64,000 nt of DNA from Alteromonas hispanica (GTDB lineage Bacteria > Pseudomonadota > Gammaproteobacteria > Enterobacterales > Alteromonadaceae). The translations under genes were made by a program, and so were the position numbers. The stretch spans positions 62,001-126,000 of the forward strand of contig NZ_JAAAWP010000003.1 of assembly GCF_010500915.1 (NCBI RefSeq). Reading direction: 5' to 3'. The notes beneath the pieces are model-generated. The model was not told where the DNA came from and did no database searches. It saw only the letters and a program-made list of their open reading frames with translations. Every line of letters starts with the position of its first letter. Within the stretch, counting starts at the first letter, position 1. Shown piece by piece: positions 25,318-35,364 of this stretch.

Positions 25318-26985
25318 TTATGCTCTGTCTTTGTTTAATTTAGAAACCACAGAGAACGCTTCAAGCATAACTAGCACCGATACTATTAGCACAACAGCAT
25401 CGAGGAAAACCAATAGGTAGTTCTCAGCCAGATAGTATTCTTTCAGTTTTATTAGGCCGGCAAAGAACGCCATAACTAATACAAATACCATTGGAATGAG
25501 CGTGTACTTTGCAGGCCTACCGAGTTTGATAAGCATGACCGAAATCACCAATAAAGTAAGGCTAGCCAGTATTTGATTAGTAGAACCAAACAGCGGCCAA
25601 ATGATCATACCGCCACTACCGGATGCACCACCTGCACCAAAAGCAAGAAGCAAGCAGCAGCCAACGGCAAGCAAGGTGGCAACCAAACCATTTTTAAGCG
25701 CATCGATTGAGTAGATATCGCCCCATTCTTGGATAATATAGCGCTGAAGACGTACGCCAGAATCCATAGTTGTGCCCGCAAATAACACCACCATGACAGC
25801 TAAAATGGTTGAGGAGAAGTCGACAGGCAGCCCCCATCCTTGCTGTATTAAATTAGCTCCCCCAGTGATGAATGCACCTACGCTACCAGCGCCCAGATGG
25901 CTGTAAACCTCATGCCACTCTTCAGGTGACGCAGCAAAGGCCACGCCGCTTACCGCCACAATAGTAATAAGTGCAAGGGAGCCTTCACCGATTGCGCCTA
26001 AGTAGCCAACAAAACGAGCATCAGTTTCTTTGTCGAGTTGTTTAGAGCTAGTACCTGAGGCCACTATGCCATGGAAACCTGATACCGCGCCGCAGGCAAT
26101 AGTAACAAACAGAAGTGGAATAATGCTGGGGGTATCTACCGCAGTTTGCATGTTGAAGGCCGGCGCTGTGATATCTGGCATGGCGAAGAACACTGCGCCG
26201 TAGAGCAAAAATAAGCCCACTAACAATTGCATACCATTAATAAAATCTCGCGGCTGAAGCAACATCCAAACTGGTAGCAAAGAAGCTATAGCAGCATAAA
26301 CAAATAAGATGATGATCCAATTGGCCTTATCGGCTAGACCAAACATTGTCTCTGGAAGACTAATTGGAATATAGCTGCCTGCATAGACAGACGCATAAAG
26401 CACTACAATGCCTACCAAACACAAAGGAATTAGAGAGAAGTTTCGTTTTAGCAGTTGGCCAATAATCAATGCCACCGCAATAGCCATCCATGCGGGGAAC
26501 ACCGCGGTAGGTTGAGATACAAAAGAATTGGCTATCACTACCCCGAATACCGCATTTACCATTAACAGAACAAGGAAAATGACTATCATAAAGAGCGCTC
26601 GGGAGCGTTTGCCAATAACGCTTTCTGACAATGCGCCCATTGACTTGCCCTTATGTCGGGCACTCGCCCATAATGCGCCCATGTCGTGCACACCAGCGAA
26701 TAAAATAGTACCAAATACCACCCAAAGTACAGCGGGCACCCAACCCCAATAGACTGCGATAGCAGGCCCTACAATGGGAGCTGCTCCAGCAACTGACGTA
26801 AAGTGATGCCCCCAAAGCACGACTTTATTAGTCGGCACGAAGTCTTTGCCATCCTGCTCCGTGTGGGCTGGGGTAACAAAATTATCATCCAATTTAAAAA
26901 TGCGGTTTGCGATAAATTTTGAATACACAAACCAGCCAAAAAGCATGCCGATAATTCCAAGTATTACGATAGCAATAGACTGCAT
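25318..26985 (-). CDS. CstA family carbon starvation protein (short form)
   Basis: This is a 555-residue polytopic membrane protein. Family motifs include WGHHFTSVAGAAPIVGPAIAVYWGWVPA, FAGVHDMGALWASARHKGKS, CGAVSGFHGIVASGTSSKQLDKE and DAVVLIVSVLVML. E. coli CstA is longer (701 residues); this form lacks part of the C-terminal region, as many CstA family members do. CstA proteins take up peptides or pyruvate on carbon limitation; the substrate of this one is not shown. It is followed by a terminator and is divergent from a PepSY-type gene. Confidence 0.9.
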   Translation of the reverse strand: MQSIAIVILGIIGMLFGWFVYSKFIANRIFKLDDNFVTPAHTEQDGKDFVPTNKVVLWGHHFTSVAGAAPIVGPAIAVYWGWVPAVLWVVFGTILFAGVHDMGALWASARHKGKSMGALSESVIGKRSRALFMIVIFLVLLMVNAVFGVVIANSFVSQPTAVFPAWMAIAVALIIGQLLKRNFSLIPLCLVGIVVLYASVYAGSYIPISLPETMFGLADKANWIIILFVYAAIASLLPVWMLLQPRDFINGMQLLVGLFLLYGAVFFAMPDITAPAFNMQTAVDTPSIIPLLFVTIACGAVSGFHGIVASGTSSKQLDKETDARFVGYLGAIGEGSLALITIVAVSGVAFAASPEEWHEVYSHLGAGSVGAFITGGANLIQQGWGLPVDFSSTILAVMVVLFAGTTMDSGVRLQRYIIQEWGDIYSIDALKNGLVATLLAVGCCLLLAFGAGGASGSGGMIIWPLFGSTNQILASLTLLVISVMLIKLGRPAKYTLIPMVFVLVMAFFAGLIKLKEYYLAENYLLVFLDAVVLIVSVLVMLEAFSVVSKLNKDRA

Positions 26986-27210
26986 ATAGTTATTCCACTG
27001 TCTTTATTAAATAAGCTGCGAAAGCCTGATTCTAATTGTCTGCAAAAACTAACCTGCACAATTACAACATTTATTCTGCATAGTGCGGCGCAATATTAGA
27101 CCAAAGTCTAACCATAGTTAAGTTTATTTCTACACGTCATACCAATAAAAAATTAACATTTACAAAACAACTTGGGTGATAAATCACTCAATAACCCGCT
27201 TTACACGCTA

Positions 27211-27239
27211 TTGACAGTTTTCTTCTTTAAATGATATCG
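27211..27239 (+). promoter_or_regulatory. Possible promoter of the PepSY-type gene
   Basis: TTGACA at 27211-27216 is a perfect -35. TGATAT at 27232-27237 is a partial -10 with a 15-bp spacer. The -10 area overlaps the Fur-like site, which would allow repression by metal. This is an inference from base matches. Confidence 0.45.
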
Positions 27240-27245
27240 ATTCTC
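27227..27245. promoter_or_regulatory. Possible Fur-type site
   Basis: TTAAATGATATCGATTCTC matches the 19-bp Fur consensus GATAATGATAATCATTATC at 12 of 19 positions by my alignment. It overlaps a candidate promoter 48-66 bp upstream of a PepSY-type gene. This is plausible because PepSY-TM proteins are often near iron uptake genes, but the score is modest. Confidence 0.4.
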
Positions 27246-27292
27246 GTTTATAAATGCGGTCATCTTTAAGTATCACAATTATCGAAAGTACA

Positions 27293-27811
27293 ATGGCATC
27301 ACCCAAATTACATATGGCATTTCGCAAGTACCATCGCTGGCTTGGCTTTTTCTTATCTGGAATTATGGCAATTTATGCATTGAGCGGCGTCTTATTAATA
27401 TTTCGTCCCACAGATTTCCTTAAATATGACCAAGTGCAAATAAGGCAGCTCGATACTAACCTTTCAGCCAACAGTATTACTTCGGCTATTAAAATTCGCG
27501 GGCTGAAAGTTGTAAGTGAAGATAGCGACAGCATTACGCTCAATATGGGTGAGTATGATAAGACAACAGGAACGGCTACGTTAACCCGCAAGGATTACCC
27601 TGTTGTATTAGCCAAAATGGTAAAACTTCATAAGGCGACGAATAACAGTCCGCTCTTTTACCTAAACATTGCGTTTGGTGTGGGCCTACTGTTTTTTGTT
27701 ATTTCTGCATTTCTTATGTTTATGCCCAAGTTACCTATGTACAAAAATGGTCTTAAGATTGCGGGGATAGGCGCTGCGGTGGCTGTGTTAACCGTTATGT
27801 TCGGATCTTAG
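27293..27811 (+). CDS. PepSY-associated transmembrane domain protein
   Basis: This is a 172-residue membrane protein with helices at about 15-37 (YHRWLGFFLSGIMAIYALSGVLLIF), about 120-145 and about 150-170. The N-terminal YHRWLGFFLS and ALSGVLL segments and the central periplasmic loop are typical of the PepSY-TM family, many members of which accompany TonB or siderophore systems. The start is ATG 27293, preceded by GAAAG; an earlier ATG or GTG at 27254 in the same frame has no good ribosome binding site. A possible Fur-like site lies upstream. Confidence 0.7.
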   Translation: MASPKLHMAFRKYHRWLGFFLSGIMAIYALSGVLLIFRPTDFLKYDQVQIRQLDTNLSANSITSAIKIRGLKVVSEDSDSITLNMGEYDKTTGTATLTRKDYPVVLAKMVKLHKATNNSPLFYLNIAFGVGLLFFVISAFLMFMPKLPMYKNGLKIAGIGAAVAVLTVMFGS

Positions 27812-27857
27812 CTATTGGAGTTAGCCGTCAGACTAACAGCATAAATTACAGTTGGTG

Positions 27858-27880
27858 AAGGGCACTTTTGCGCCCTTTCT
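27858..27880. terminator. Short hairpin between convergent genes
   Basis: AAGGGC at 27858-27863 pairs with GCCCTT at 27872-27877 around an 8-nt loop, and the right arm is followed by TCT. It lies between the PepSY-type gene and the esterase, which converge. It is a weak terminator candidate. Confidence 0.5.
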
Positions 27881-27885
27881 ACTGT

Positions 27886-28878
27886 TTATATCTTGAGGAA
27901 AAACTGCTTTATCTCAGCATACACAGCAAGCGACTCAGGTGTGTTATGCCCTATAAGATACATGGCGTGAGACATACCTTCAAAAACCTCTAACTGGGTA
28001 GTAATAGCATGCTCACGCAATTTTCTATTCACCCTCACCGTATCGCTTAAAAAAAGATCCCGAGTACCTGACACTAATATGGTTGGTGGTAGACCATCAA
28101 AGTTGCCATACAGCGGAGAAACGCTCGGATGGGTGAGTGAATGTGACCCTGCGTATAACTGCGCTGCGGCGGATAAACTCCCCTCATAGGAAACCAGCAC
28201 TCTATCTGCTTCTTCATTGATAAGCAGGGAGTCGCTAGTGTTAGACAAATCGGCCCAGGGCGTTCCCAAATAGACGCCTACGGGTAAGGGTTTGTCTTGT
28301 TGTTTTAACTGTTGCAACAACGCGAGAGTTAAACCGCCACCCGCTGACGTTCCCCCAATAAATATGCGATTGCTTCCGTACTCGTTACGTAATTCGTCAT
28401 AAACTGCACATGCATCATTCAGTGCTGCAGGGAAAGGTGATGAAGGCGGCATACGATAATCTACGCTATACACCACAATACCCAGTCTATCCGCTATCAA
28501 AATGCCTTCTTCAATACTCACAAGACCTGAGAAAAACACATACGCACCGCCGTGGAAATCGATATAAACCTTATTTTGAAAACGCTCATTTATTGTTTTA
28601 GGTGTGATTTTACGTACTGTTACCCCGACAATACTCAATAACTCAACAGATACATTGAACTGCTTTCGCATGGCTTTTACTTTCTTTTTTTGCCGCGAAT
28701 TTACCGCATGTATGCGATCTCTCCACGCCTCAATGTTAGCCGGCACATCAGATTTCACAGTGTCTAACGATAAGGATGGAAACTGCTCCACCACCAATTG
28801 CATTTCACTGCTTATAGCATTCGGTATAGAAGCATAACGACGCTGTGAAAATGGCTTAGAGTTTGTTTCTTTAGACAT
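27886..28878 (-). CDS. Alpha/beta hydrolase, HSL family (probable carboxylesterase)
   Basis: This is a 330-residue hydrolase of the hormone-sensitive-lipase family. The oxyanion motif reads FHGGAYVFF (HGGA in place of HGGG), the nucleophile elbow is GGTSAGGG, the acid is in SGTRDLFLSD and the histidine in EGMSHAMY. No signal peptide was seen, so the enzyme is probably cytoplasmic. It should hydrolyse short-chain esters; the natural substrate is not known. Confidence 0.86.
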   Translation of the reverse strand: MSKETNSKPFSQRRYASIPNAISSEMQLVVEQFPSLSLDTVKSDVPANIEAWRDRIHAVNSRQKKKVKAMRKQFNVSVELLSIVGVTVRKITPKTINERFQNKVYIDFHGGAYVFFSGLVSIEEGILIADRLGIVVYSVDYRMPPSSPFPAALNDACAVYDELRNEYGSNRIFIGGTSAGGGLTLALLQQLKQQDKPLPVGVYLGTPWADLSNTSDSLLINEEADRVLVSYEGSLSAAAQLYAGSHSLTHPSVSPLYGNFDGLPPTILVSGTRDLFLSDTVRVNRKLREHAITTQLEVFEGMSHAMYLIGHNTPESLAVYAEIKQFFLKI

Positions 28879-28921
28879 TGTCGCTTAACACCTTTGTTCA
28901 ATTGGATGTACTTTGCTTCTA

Positions 28922-28958
28922 TCGCACTTTTTTGTCGCACTTTTTGTCGCACTTTTTG
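28922..28958. repeat. Short tandem repeat of 12-13 bp
   Basis: The unit TCGCACTTTTTG is present three times, as 28922-28934 (with one extra T), 28935-28946 and 28947-28958, followed by a partial fourth unit. It lies between the esterase and the TraB/GumN gene. It may be a slippage-prone tract. Confidence 0.8.
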
Positions 28959-29154
28959 TCGCTAATTTATTTGTGACATACAGTTTGGTACGTATAACGA
29001 TATATTTTACGGTGCATATTGTGGAGCTTAGTACAGTGTTAATTACTTGGGAGTTGGGGTATAACTACGCACAATTGCCAGAAATAACAATTAATCGTCG
29101 TCGCCTTGTATTTGTAACCCTCTGATATCAGTAGCGACCAATAAGGAAATTGCA

Positions 29155-30087
29155 ATGAAAACACGTTCTCGTCGCCAACTCATCATTGGACTAGGATTCA
29201 CGCTATTATCTACCTTTAGCCTTTCGTTCTCGGCATTAGCAGCAGCCGCTACTACAGCTGGCGACAACTCAATGAAAGCTGAAAGCGAAACATCTATTTG
29301 GAAAGTCAGTAAAGACGGCGACACCGTTTATATTGGCGGAACTATACATATACTTCCTGTTAGCGAGTTTCCTCTCCCCAGACAGTTTACTGATATCTAC
29401 CAACAAAGCGACACCATTGTTTTAGAGGCGGAGCTACCAGAACCAACCGATATTACAGCGCAGCAAAAAATGATGATGGGTTTATCTTATCAAAACGGAC
29501 AAACTCTAAAAGACACCTTGAGTGAAGAAACATTTACTGCGCTAGACCAATACCTTTCTGCATTTGGCAGCAGTGCAAACCAATTAGCCAGTTTCAAACC
29601 GGGTTTTGTCACTACTATGTTAGTCACAATGGAAGCCCAGCGAGCGCAAATGGCAGGCGAAGGTGTAGATGCTTATTTCACTCAATTAGCAAAACGTGAT
29701 AGCAAAGATAGAGAGTATTTGGAGTCGTTAGACTTTCAAATTTCCATGCTTGCAGGTTTAGGTGAAGGCGAAGAAGAACAGTTCATATCGGAAACCCTGG
29801 CCACTTTACCCGATCTTAAAAGCGAACTTAAACAAACGATAAAAGCGTGGCGTGCAGGTGATACAGAGGCCCTGAACAAACTGGTTATTCAAACCTTCAA
29901 ACAAGAAGCGCCAGAATCGTACGACGATGTATTTACCAAGCGCAATATAAGCTGGATACCTCAAATAGAAGCCATGTTTGGTGATGATGACAAAGAGTTT
30001 GTACTAGTAGGTGCAGGCCATCTCGTTGGCGAAGACAACGTACTTAAACTGCTCGAACAAAAGGGCTACTCTATCAAGCAGTTATAA
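29155..30087 (+). CDS. TraB/GumN family protein with signal peptide
   Basis: The 310-residue protein has an N-terminal signal peptide (about residues 1-29, with Arg-rich start, hydrophobic core and AAA end). The TraB/GumN fold is seen in VYIGGTIHILPVSEFPLP, a second conserved block GAGHLVGEDNVLKLL near the C terminus, and the EGVDAYF block in the middle. Members include E. coli YbaP and eukaryotic TIKI-type proteins with a metalloprotease-like fold, but the bacterial function is unclear. It should be periplasmic. AAGGA lies about 11 bp before the ATG at 29155. Confidence 0.85.
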   Translation: MKTRSRRQLIIGLGFTLLSTFSLSFSALAAAATTAGDNSMKAESETSIWKVSKDGDTVYIGGTIHILPVSEFPLPRQFTDIYQQSDTIVLEAELPEPTDITAQQKMMMGLSYQNGQTLKDTLSEETFTALDQYLSAFGSSANQLASFKPGFVTTMLVTMEAQRAQMAGEGVDAYFTQLAKRDSKDREYLESLDFQISMLAGLGEGEEEQFISETLATLPDLKSELKQTIKAWRAGDTEALNKLVIQTFKQEAPESYDDVFTKRNISWIPQIEAMFGDDDKEFVLVGAGHLVGEDNVLKLLEQKGYSIKQL

Positions 30088-30232
30088 TATCTCGGGTAGG
30101 GTTTAAAGCGCTATCCCGTTTATGAATGCTTTTTGATAAACAGATTTTTAATATGGTGTGGCAAGTGAAATAGGACCTTTGCCAATTGATGCCTTCTTTA
30201 ACAAATACTCGTTTTCAATAAAACGTAATTAG

Positions 30233-30277
30233 CACTCATGCGAGTAACAAAATTTCTGTCAATCGCATGAGTGTTTT
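30233..30277 (+). terminator. Terminator after the TraB/GumN gene
   Basis: CACTCATGCGA at 30233-30243 pairs with TCGCATGAGTG at 30263-30273, a perfect 11-bp stem with a 19-nt loop, followed by TTTT. It lies between convergent genes. Confidence 0.75.
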
Positions 30278-30317
30278 GATGCAAATGCGTTAAAGATACT
30301 TCTACCTTCTCTTACTC

Positions 30318-31709
30318 TTACTTCACGTAAACCCGGTATTCCCAAGGTTTCAAATTAAGGATTGTGGCCTCTGAAATCGTCACTTTTTGCTTGTTAAACA
30401 GTTCTGTATAGGCCCCTGACGTTTGTGGGCCTTCAAATTTCACTGCATTGTCCTTGTCCGAAAAATTAATTACAACGAACACCTTGTCCTTGCTGTTCTC
30501 GCGAATAAAGCTAAGTACTTCAGTCGGACTCGTATTATATACACGCTCCATTGTCGCGCCATATTTACCATGCCATAATGCGGTGTTGTTTTTCTGAAGC
30601 GCTAATAGCTTCTGTATTAACGGTTTGAACTCATGTTCTTTCCATTCGATCGGGTCTTTCTCAAAAAACTTGAGACGCTTATCATTACCAGCTTCTAGTC
30701 CATTATAGATTAATGGAATCCCCTCCCCGACAACAGACAACACAATTGCTGCCGCCGCTTTCTCTTCGCTGCCATAGCGCTCAAATACGCTTCCTTCCCA
30801 CGAATTAGCATCGTGATTTGAAACATAAGTCATTCGGTAGCTATTTTTCGGATAAGCTCCCTCATTCCATGAATAGTAGACAAACAGGCTATTTAAATCA
30901 GCGTGTCCTTGCATGATATCGTGAACAGCCTCCTGCCAAGACCATGCGTAAGTAGCATCAAAGGCTTTTGCATGTAAATCCCGCATTTCCCATTCAGCCA
31001 GCATAAAAACAGGTTTAATGGCATCTAACTCAGCTCTGACATTCTCCCAAAAATCTATTGGTACGAAACCCGCAACATCGCATCGGTAACCGTCGACATT
31101 AACTTCTTCAACCCAAAACTTCATTGCATTAGTCATGTATTCCCTCATTTCTGGGACGCTATAATCAAAATCGATTATGTCTGACCAATCCCACCAAGGG
31201 GTCGGGTGAAAATTGCCCTGCGCATTTTTTGTATACCAATTTGGATGTTTGAATCTTAATTCGTTATCCCAAGCACTGTGGTTTGCTACCCAGTCTAAAA
31301 TGACATACATATCGAGCTCATGAGCTGCATCTACAAAGCTTTTTAAGTCTTCTAACGTTCCAAATTCTGGGTTAACACCAAAATAATCTTTGACAGCGTA
31401 AGGGCTACCTAGCGAGCCCTTTCTATTTTCTTCACCAATAGGGTGGATTGGCATTAACCAAAGAATATCCACACCGAGTTCTTTTAATCGTGGTAATTGT
31501 TCCTTTGCAGCTGCAAACGTTCCCTCTGGAGTAAACTGTCGCGTGTTGATTTGGTAAAAACTGGCGTTCTTACTCCATTCGGGATGCTCCAGTTTGACGT
31601 ATTCTTGGGGAGCATATTTCGATGAAATATTTGTTGAGGTAGTTTTGTTACTAATATTGGTGCACGCAACTAAAATTAACACCAGAAATAAAAATGCAAG
31701 TTTGTTCAT
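30318..31709 (-). CDS. GH13 alpha-amylase family lipoprotein
   Basis: This is a 463-residue glycosidase of the GH13 family. Its N terminus MNKLAFLFLVLILVAC is a lipoprotein signal with the lipobox Cys at residue 16. The TIM-barrel motifs are seen in order: FYQINTRQF, LDWVANHSAW (region I), GYRCDVAGF with the nucleophile Asp (region II), FMLAEWE with the acid Glu (region III) and YVSNHDANS (region IV). The C-terminal beta domain ends in KPWEYRVYVK. It would cleave alpha-glucans at the outer membrane or in the periplasm. No maltose transport or regulator gene is adjacent, so its specificity cannot be assigned. Confidence 0.9.
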   Translation of the reverse strand: MNKLAFLFLVLILVACTNISNKTTSTNISSKYAPQEYVKLEHPEWSKNASFYQINTRQFTPEGTFAAAKEQLPRLKELGVDILWLMPIHPIGEENRKGSLGSPYAVKDYFGVNPEFGTLEDLKSFVDAAHELDMYVILDWVANHSAWDNELRFKHPNWYTKNAQGNFHPTPWWDWSDIIDFDYSVPEMREYMTNAMKFWVEEVNVDGYRCDVAGFVPIDFWENVRAELDAIKPVFMLAEWEMRDLHAKAFDATYAWSWQEAVHDIMQGHADLNSLFVYYSWNEGAYPKNSYRMTYVSNHDANSWEGSVFERYGSEEKAAAAIVLSVVGEGIPLIYNGLEAGNDKRLKFFEKDPIEWKEHEFKPLIQKLLALQKNNTALWHGKYGATMERVYNTSPTEVLSFIRENSKDKVFVVINFSDKDNAVKFEGPQTSGAYTELFNKQKVTISEATILNLKPWEYRVYVK

Positions 31710-31934
31710 ATGTAGAAACTCTTAATCGGTTAAGTTTCGGCACTATGCGATGCAAATAATTTTTTTTCAACAATCTGTTAACATGAATACGTATGTATGA
31801 CTTTATGGGTGTTTGCCAGATTCCCCGATAGCTATAGAGAACTCTCAGCAGCACGGACGCTACTGTGGAGCCCCCATGGATGGGTTTACGGCGAGTTTCA
31901 GAGGGCTTACACTCACGTACTTTCCAACAGGCAT
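31710..31934. other. Intergenic region between the GH13 gene and the tuf terminator
   Basis: No certain gene. Short open frames of about 60 to 98 codons on both strands overlap one another in this stretch. The segment 31866-31920 reads like a conserved dispersed element (ATGGATGGGTTTACGGCG core), discussed as a finding. The GH13 promoter is presumed to be near its start but was not resolved. Confidence 0.4.
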
Positions 31935-31963
31935 AAAAAAAGCGCACCTAAGTGCGCTTTTTT
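31935..31963 (-). terminator. Terminator of the str operon after tuf
   Basis: AAAAAAAGCGCAC at 31935-31947 pairs with GTGCGCTTTTTT at 31952-31963, with a 4-nt loop CTAA. The T-run on the minus strand ends the rpsL-rpsG-fusA-tuf transcript 20 bp beyond the tuf stop. Confidence 0.9.
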
Positions 31964-31986
31964 GTGCAGTGTTTGCAAAGTCTAGA

Positions 31987-33171
31987 TTAGTCTAGGATCT
32001 TCGCTACAACACCAGCACCTACTGTACGACCACCTTCACGGATTGCGAAACGTAGACCTTCGTCCATCGCAATCGGAGCAATTAGCTCAACCTTGAATTT
32101 AAGGTTGTCACCAGGCATTACCATTTCTACGCCTTCTGGAAGCTCTACAGCACCAGTTACGTCAGTTGTACGGAAGTAGAACTGTGGACGATAGCCTTTG
32201 AAGAATGGAGTATGACGGCCACCTTCGTCTTTAGACAATACGTATACTTCTGCTTCGAACTTAGTGTGTGGGTTGATTGAACCAGGCTTCGCTAGTACTT
32301 GTCCACGCTCTACGTCATCACGCTTAGTACCACGTAGTAGTACACCAACGTTCTCACCAGCACGACCTTCGTCTAGAAGCTTACGGAACATTTCAACACC
32401 AGTACAAGTCGTCTTAGTTGTATCTTTGATACCAACGATTTCTACTTCTTCACCTACTTTAACGATACCTTGCTCAACACGACCTGTTACAACAGTACCA
32501 CGACCTGAGATTGAGAATACGTCTTCGATTGGAAGAATGAACGGCTTATCGATTGCACGCTCTGGCTCTGGGATGTATGAATCAAGAGCTTCACCTAGTT
32601 CGATGATTTTCTTTTCCCACTCTGCATCGCCTTCAAGCGCTTTAAGTGCAGAACCTTGGATAACTGGAAGGTCATCGCCTGGGAATTCATATTCGCTAAG
32701 AAGTTCACGAACTTCCATTTCTACTAGCTCAAGAAGCTCTTCGTCATCAACCATGTCACATTTGTTCATGAACACGATGATGTGAGGAATACCAACCTGA
32801 CGACCAAGTAGGATGTGCTCACGAGTTTGAGGCATAGGGCCATCTGTCGCAGCAACTACTAGGATTGCACCGTCCATCTGAGCAGCACCAGTGATCATGT
32901 TTTTAACGTAATCAGCGTGTCCTGGGCAGTCAACGTGCGCGTAGTGACGTGATGGAGTATCGTATTCTACGTGTGACGTAGAGATAGTGATACCACGTGC
33001 TTTTTCTTCAGGCGCGTTATCGATTTGATCGAATGCTTGAGCTGAACCACCGTATGTCTTTGAAAGAACAGTAGTGATAGCTGCAGTTAGCGTGGTTTTA
33101 CCGTGGTCAACGTGGCCGATTGTACCCACGTTTACATGGGGTTTCGTACGTTCAAACTTTTCTTTTGCCAT
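31987..33171 (-). CDS. tuf: Elongation factor Tu
   Basis: EF-Tu delivers aminoacyl-tRNA to the ribosome as a GTP complex. The 394-residue product has G1 [13 protein letters not shown] at about residues 18-30, G3 [14 protein letters not shown]4 NKCDMV and the C-terminal domains ending [11 protein letters not shown]. The length is the family norm. It is the last gene of the rpsL-rpsG-fusA-tuf operon, 63 bp after fusA, followed directly by a terminator. Confidence 0.98.
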   Translation of the reverse strand: MAKEKFERTKPHVNVGTIGHVDHGKTTLTAAITTVLSKTYGGSAQAFDQIDNAPEEKARGITISTSHVEYDTPSRHYAHVDCPGHADYVKNMITGAAQMDGAILVVAATDGPMPQTREHILLGRQVGIPHIIVFMNKCDMVDDEELLELVEMEVRELLSEYEFPGDDLPVIQGSALKALEGDAEWEKKIIELGEALDSYIPEPERAIDKPFILPIEDVFSISGRGTVVTGRVEQGIVKVGEEVEIVGIKDTTKTTCTGVEMFRKLLDEGRAGENVGVLLRGTKRDDVERGQVLAKPGSINPHTKFEAEVYVLSKDEGGRHTPFFKGYRPQFYFRTTDVTGAVELPEGVEMVMPGDNLKFKVELIAPIAMDEGLRFAIREGGRTVGAGVVAKILD

Positions 33172-33234
33172 TTTTCTCGTTTCCTAAGTTAAAAGTCCGA
33201 CCCACAAATAGACCGGACCGAACCTTCATTTAGA

Positions 33235-35337
33235 TTAGATTCTAGATTCAATAATAGCCCGCGCCACATTGTTAGGCGCCTCAGAATAATTGAAAAACTC
33301 CATTGAGTATGAAGCACGACCCTGCGTTTGTGAACGCAAGTCTGTCGCATACCCAAACATTTCTGAAAGAGGCACTTTAGCACGTATCATTTTAACACCT
33401 GCTACGCCATCTTCCATACCTTCGATCATGCCGCGGCGACGATTTAAGTCACCAACAACATCACCCATCCAGTCTTCTGGAGTAGTTACTTCAACTTTCA
33501 TAGTGGGTTCAAGCAACACCGGATTTGCTTCTGCGGCGCCTTTTTTGAAACCCATTGAGCCGGCGATCTTAAACGCCATTTCAGAAGAGTCAACATCGTG
33601 GTAAGAACCATCAAACAAAGTAACCTTTACATCGAGTACGGGATACCCTGCAAGAACACCACTTCGCATCTGCTCCTGAATTCCTTTATCGACCGCTGGA
33701 ATGAACTCTTTTGGTACAGTACCACCGACGATCTCGTTCACAAATTCGTAGCCAAAGTCCTCTTCCTGAGGTTCTATGCGCAGCCATACGTGACCAAACT
33801 GACCACGGCCGCCAGACTGACGAACGAACTTCCCTTCCACCTCAACAGCTTTGCGAAGGGTCTCACGATAAGCAACCTGAGGGTTACCTACGTTACATTC
33901 AACCTTAAATTCCCGCTTCATACGATCAATGATGATATCTAGGTGTAATTCACCCATACCAGAAATGATCGTTTGCCCCGTCTCATCATCAGTTTTTACT
34001 TTGAAAGACGGGTCTTCCGCAGCAAGCTTACTTAGCGCTATACCCATTTTTTCTTGGTCAGCTTGTGACTTCGGCTCTACCGCAATTGAAATAACCGGGT
34101 CGGGAAATTCCATACGCTCTAGCGTAATGATGTTATTCGGATCGCACAGCGTATCACCAGTAGTGACATCTTTAAGGCCTATTGCAGCCGCAATATCACC
34201 CGCGCGTACCTCTTTAATTTCTTCTCTGTCCTTCGCGTGCATTTGCACGATACGACCAAATCGCTCGCGCTTGCCTTTCACAGGGTTATATACAGTATCG
34301 CCTGTATTCACCACACCAGAATAACAGCGGAAAAACGTCAGCGTACCAACAAACGGGTCGGTCGCTATTTTAAACGCCAGTGCAGAAAACGGCTCTTCGT
34401 CCGTAGGATGACGTTCTGCTTCTGTTTCGTCTTTGTCGTCGAGAATACCGGTTATCGCTTTTACTTCGTTTGGCGACGGCAAAAAATGAACAACTGCGTC
34501 GAGTACTGCCTGAACACCTTTGTTTTTGAAGGCACTGCCACAAGTGGCAAGAACAATTTCGTTGTTCAGCGTACGAGTGCGAAGTCCAAGTCTGATTTCG
34601 TCTTCAGTTAGCTCTTCGCCTTCTAAATACTTATCCATTAACGCTTCTGAGGCTTCAGCGGCTGCTTCTACCATTTCAGTGCGATACTGCTCGGCTTTCT
34701 CTAAATATTCAGCTGGAATGTCTTCATAGGTAAATGTCATACCCATGTCTTCTTCATTCCAATTGACTGATTTCATCTTAATTAAATCGATGACACCATG
34801 AAATTCTTCTTCAGCGCCCATGTTGATTTGAATCGGAACACAGTTAGCGCCTAAACGTTTGCGAATTTGACCCACAACACGCTCAAAGTCAGCACCAGCC
34901 CGATCCATTTTGTTAACGAATACAAGGCGTGGCACTGCATATTTGTCAGCCTGTCGCCAGACTGTCTCTGATTGAGGTTCTACCCCAGAAGACCCACAGA
35001 ATACAACTACCGCTCCGTCAAGAACACGTAATGAACGTTCCACCTCAATAGTGAAATCTACGTGTCCTGGCGTGTCGATGATATTTATTCTATGTTGATC
35101 GAACTGTTGCTCCATACCAGACCAGAAACAGGTAGTAGCAGCAGACGTGATAGTAATACCACGCTCCTGCTCTTGTTCCATCCAGTCCATGGTAGCAGCA
35201 CCATCGTGCACTTCTCCGATTTTGTGAGACAGTCCTGTATAAAACAAGACACGCTCTGTGGTCGTGGTTTTACCCGCGTCCACGTGAGCCACAATACCAA
35301 TATTGCGATAACGCTCAATCGAGGTCTTACGAGGCAT
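33235..35337 (-). CDS. fusA: Elongation factor G
   Basis: EF-G drives translocation on the ribosome and also acts with RRF in recycling. The 700-residue protein has G1 [17 protein letters not shown]3 [22 protein letters not shown]4 [10 protein letters not shown] and domain IV block [22 protein letters not shown]. It is four residues shorter than the E. coli protein. It sits between rpsG and tuf, 27 bp from rpsG, in the usual order. Confidence 0.98.
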   Translation of the reverse strand: MPRKTSIERYRNIGIVAHVDAGKTTTTERVLFYTGLSHKIGEVHDGAATMDWMEQEQERGITITSAATTCFWSGMEQQFDQHRINIIDTPGHVDFTIEVERSLRVLDGAVVVFCGSSGVEPQSETVWRQADKYAVPRLVFVNKMDRAGADFERVVGQIRKRLGANCVPIQINMGAEEEFHGVIDLIKMKSVNWNEEDMGMTFTYEDIPAEYLEKAEQYRTEMVEAAAEASEALMDKYLEGEELTEDEIRLGLRTRTLNNEIVLATCGSAFKNKGVQAVLDAVVHFLPSPNEVKAITGILDDKDETEAERHPTDEEPFSALAFKIATDPFVGTLTFFRCYSGVVNTGDTVYNPVKGKRERFGRIVQMHAKDREEIKEVRAGDIAAAIGLKDVTTGDTLCDPNNIITLERMEFPDPVISIAVEPKSQADQEKMGIALSKLAAEDPSFKVKTDDETGQTIISGMGELHLDIIIDRMKREFKVECNVGNPQVAYRETLRKAVEVEGKFVRQSGGRGQFGHVWLRIEPQEEDFGYEFVNEIVGGTVPKEFIPAVDKGIQEQMRSGVLAGYPVLDVKVTLFDGSYHDVDSSEMAFKIAGSMGFKKGAAEANPVLLEPTMKVEVTTPEDWMGDVVGDLNRRRGMIEGMEDGVAGVKMIRAKVPLSEMFGYATDLRSQTQGRASYSMEFFNYSEAPNNVARAIIESRI

Positions 35338-35364
35338 AAATCTCTCTCAGTTAAATAACGTTGA

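Noticed and set aside
28913..29125. 70-codon hydrophobic open frame
   Set aside because: It is produced by the TCGCACTTTTTG tandem repeat and has no ribosome binding site or conserved features.
32264..32785. 173-codon open frame opposite tuf
   Set aside because: It is antisense to the EF-Tu coding sequence, Ser-rich as such shadows are, and has no ribosome binding site.
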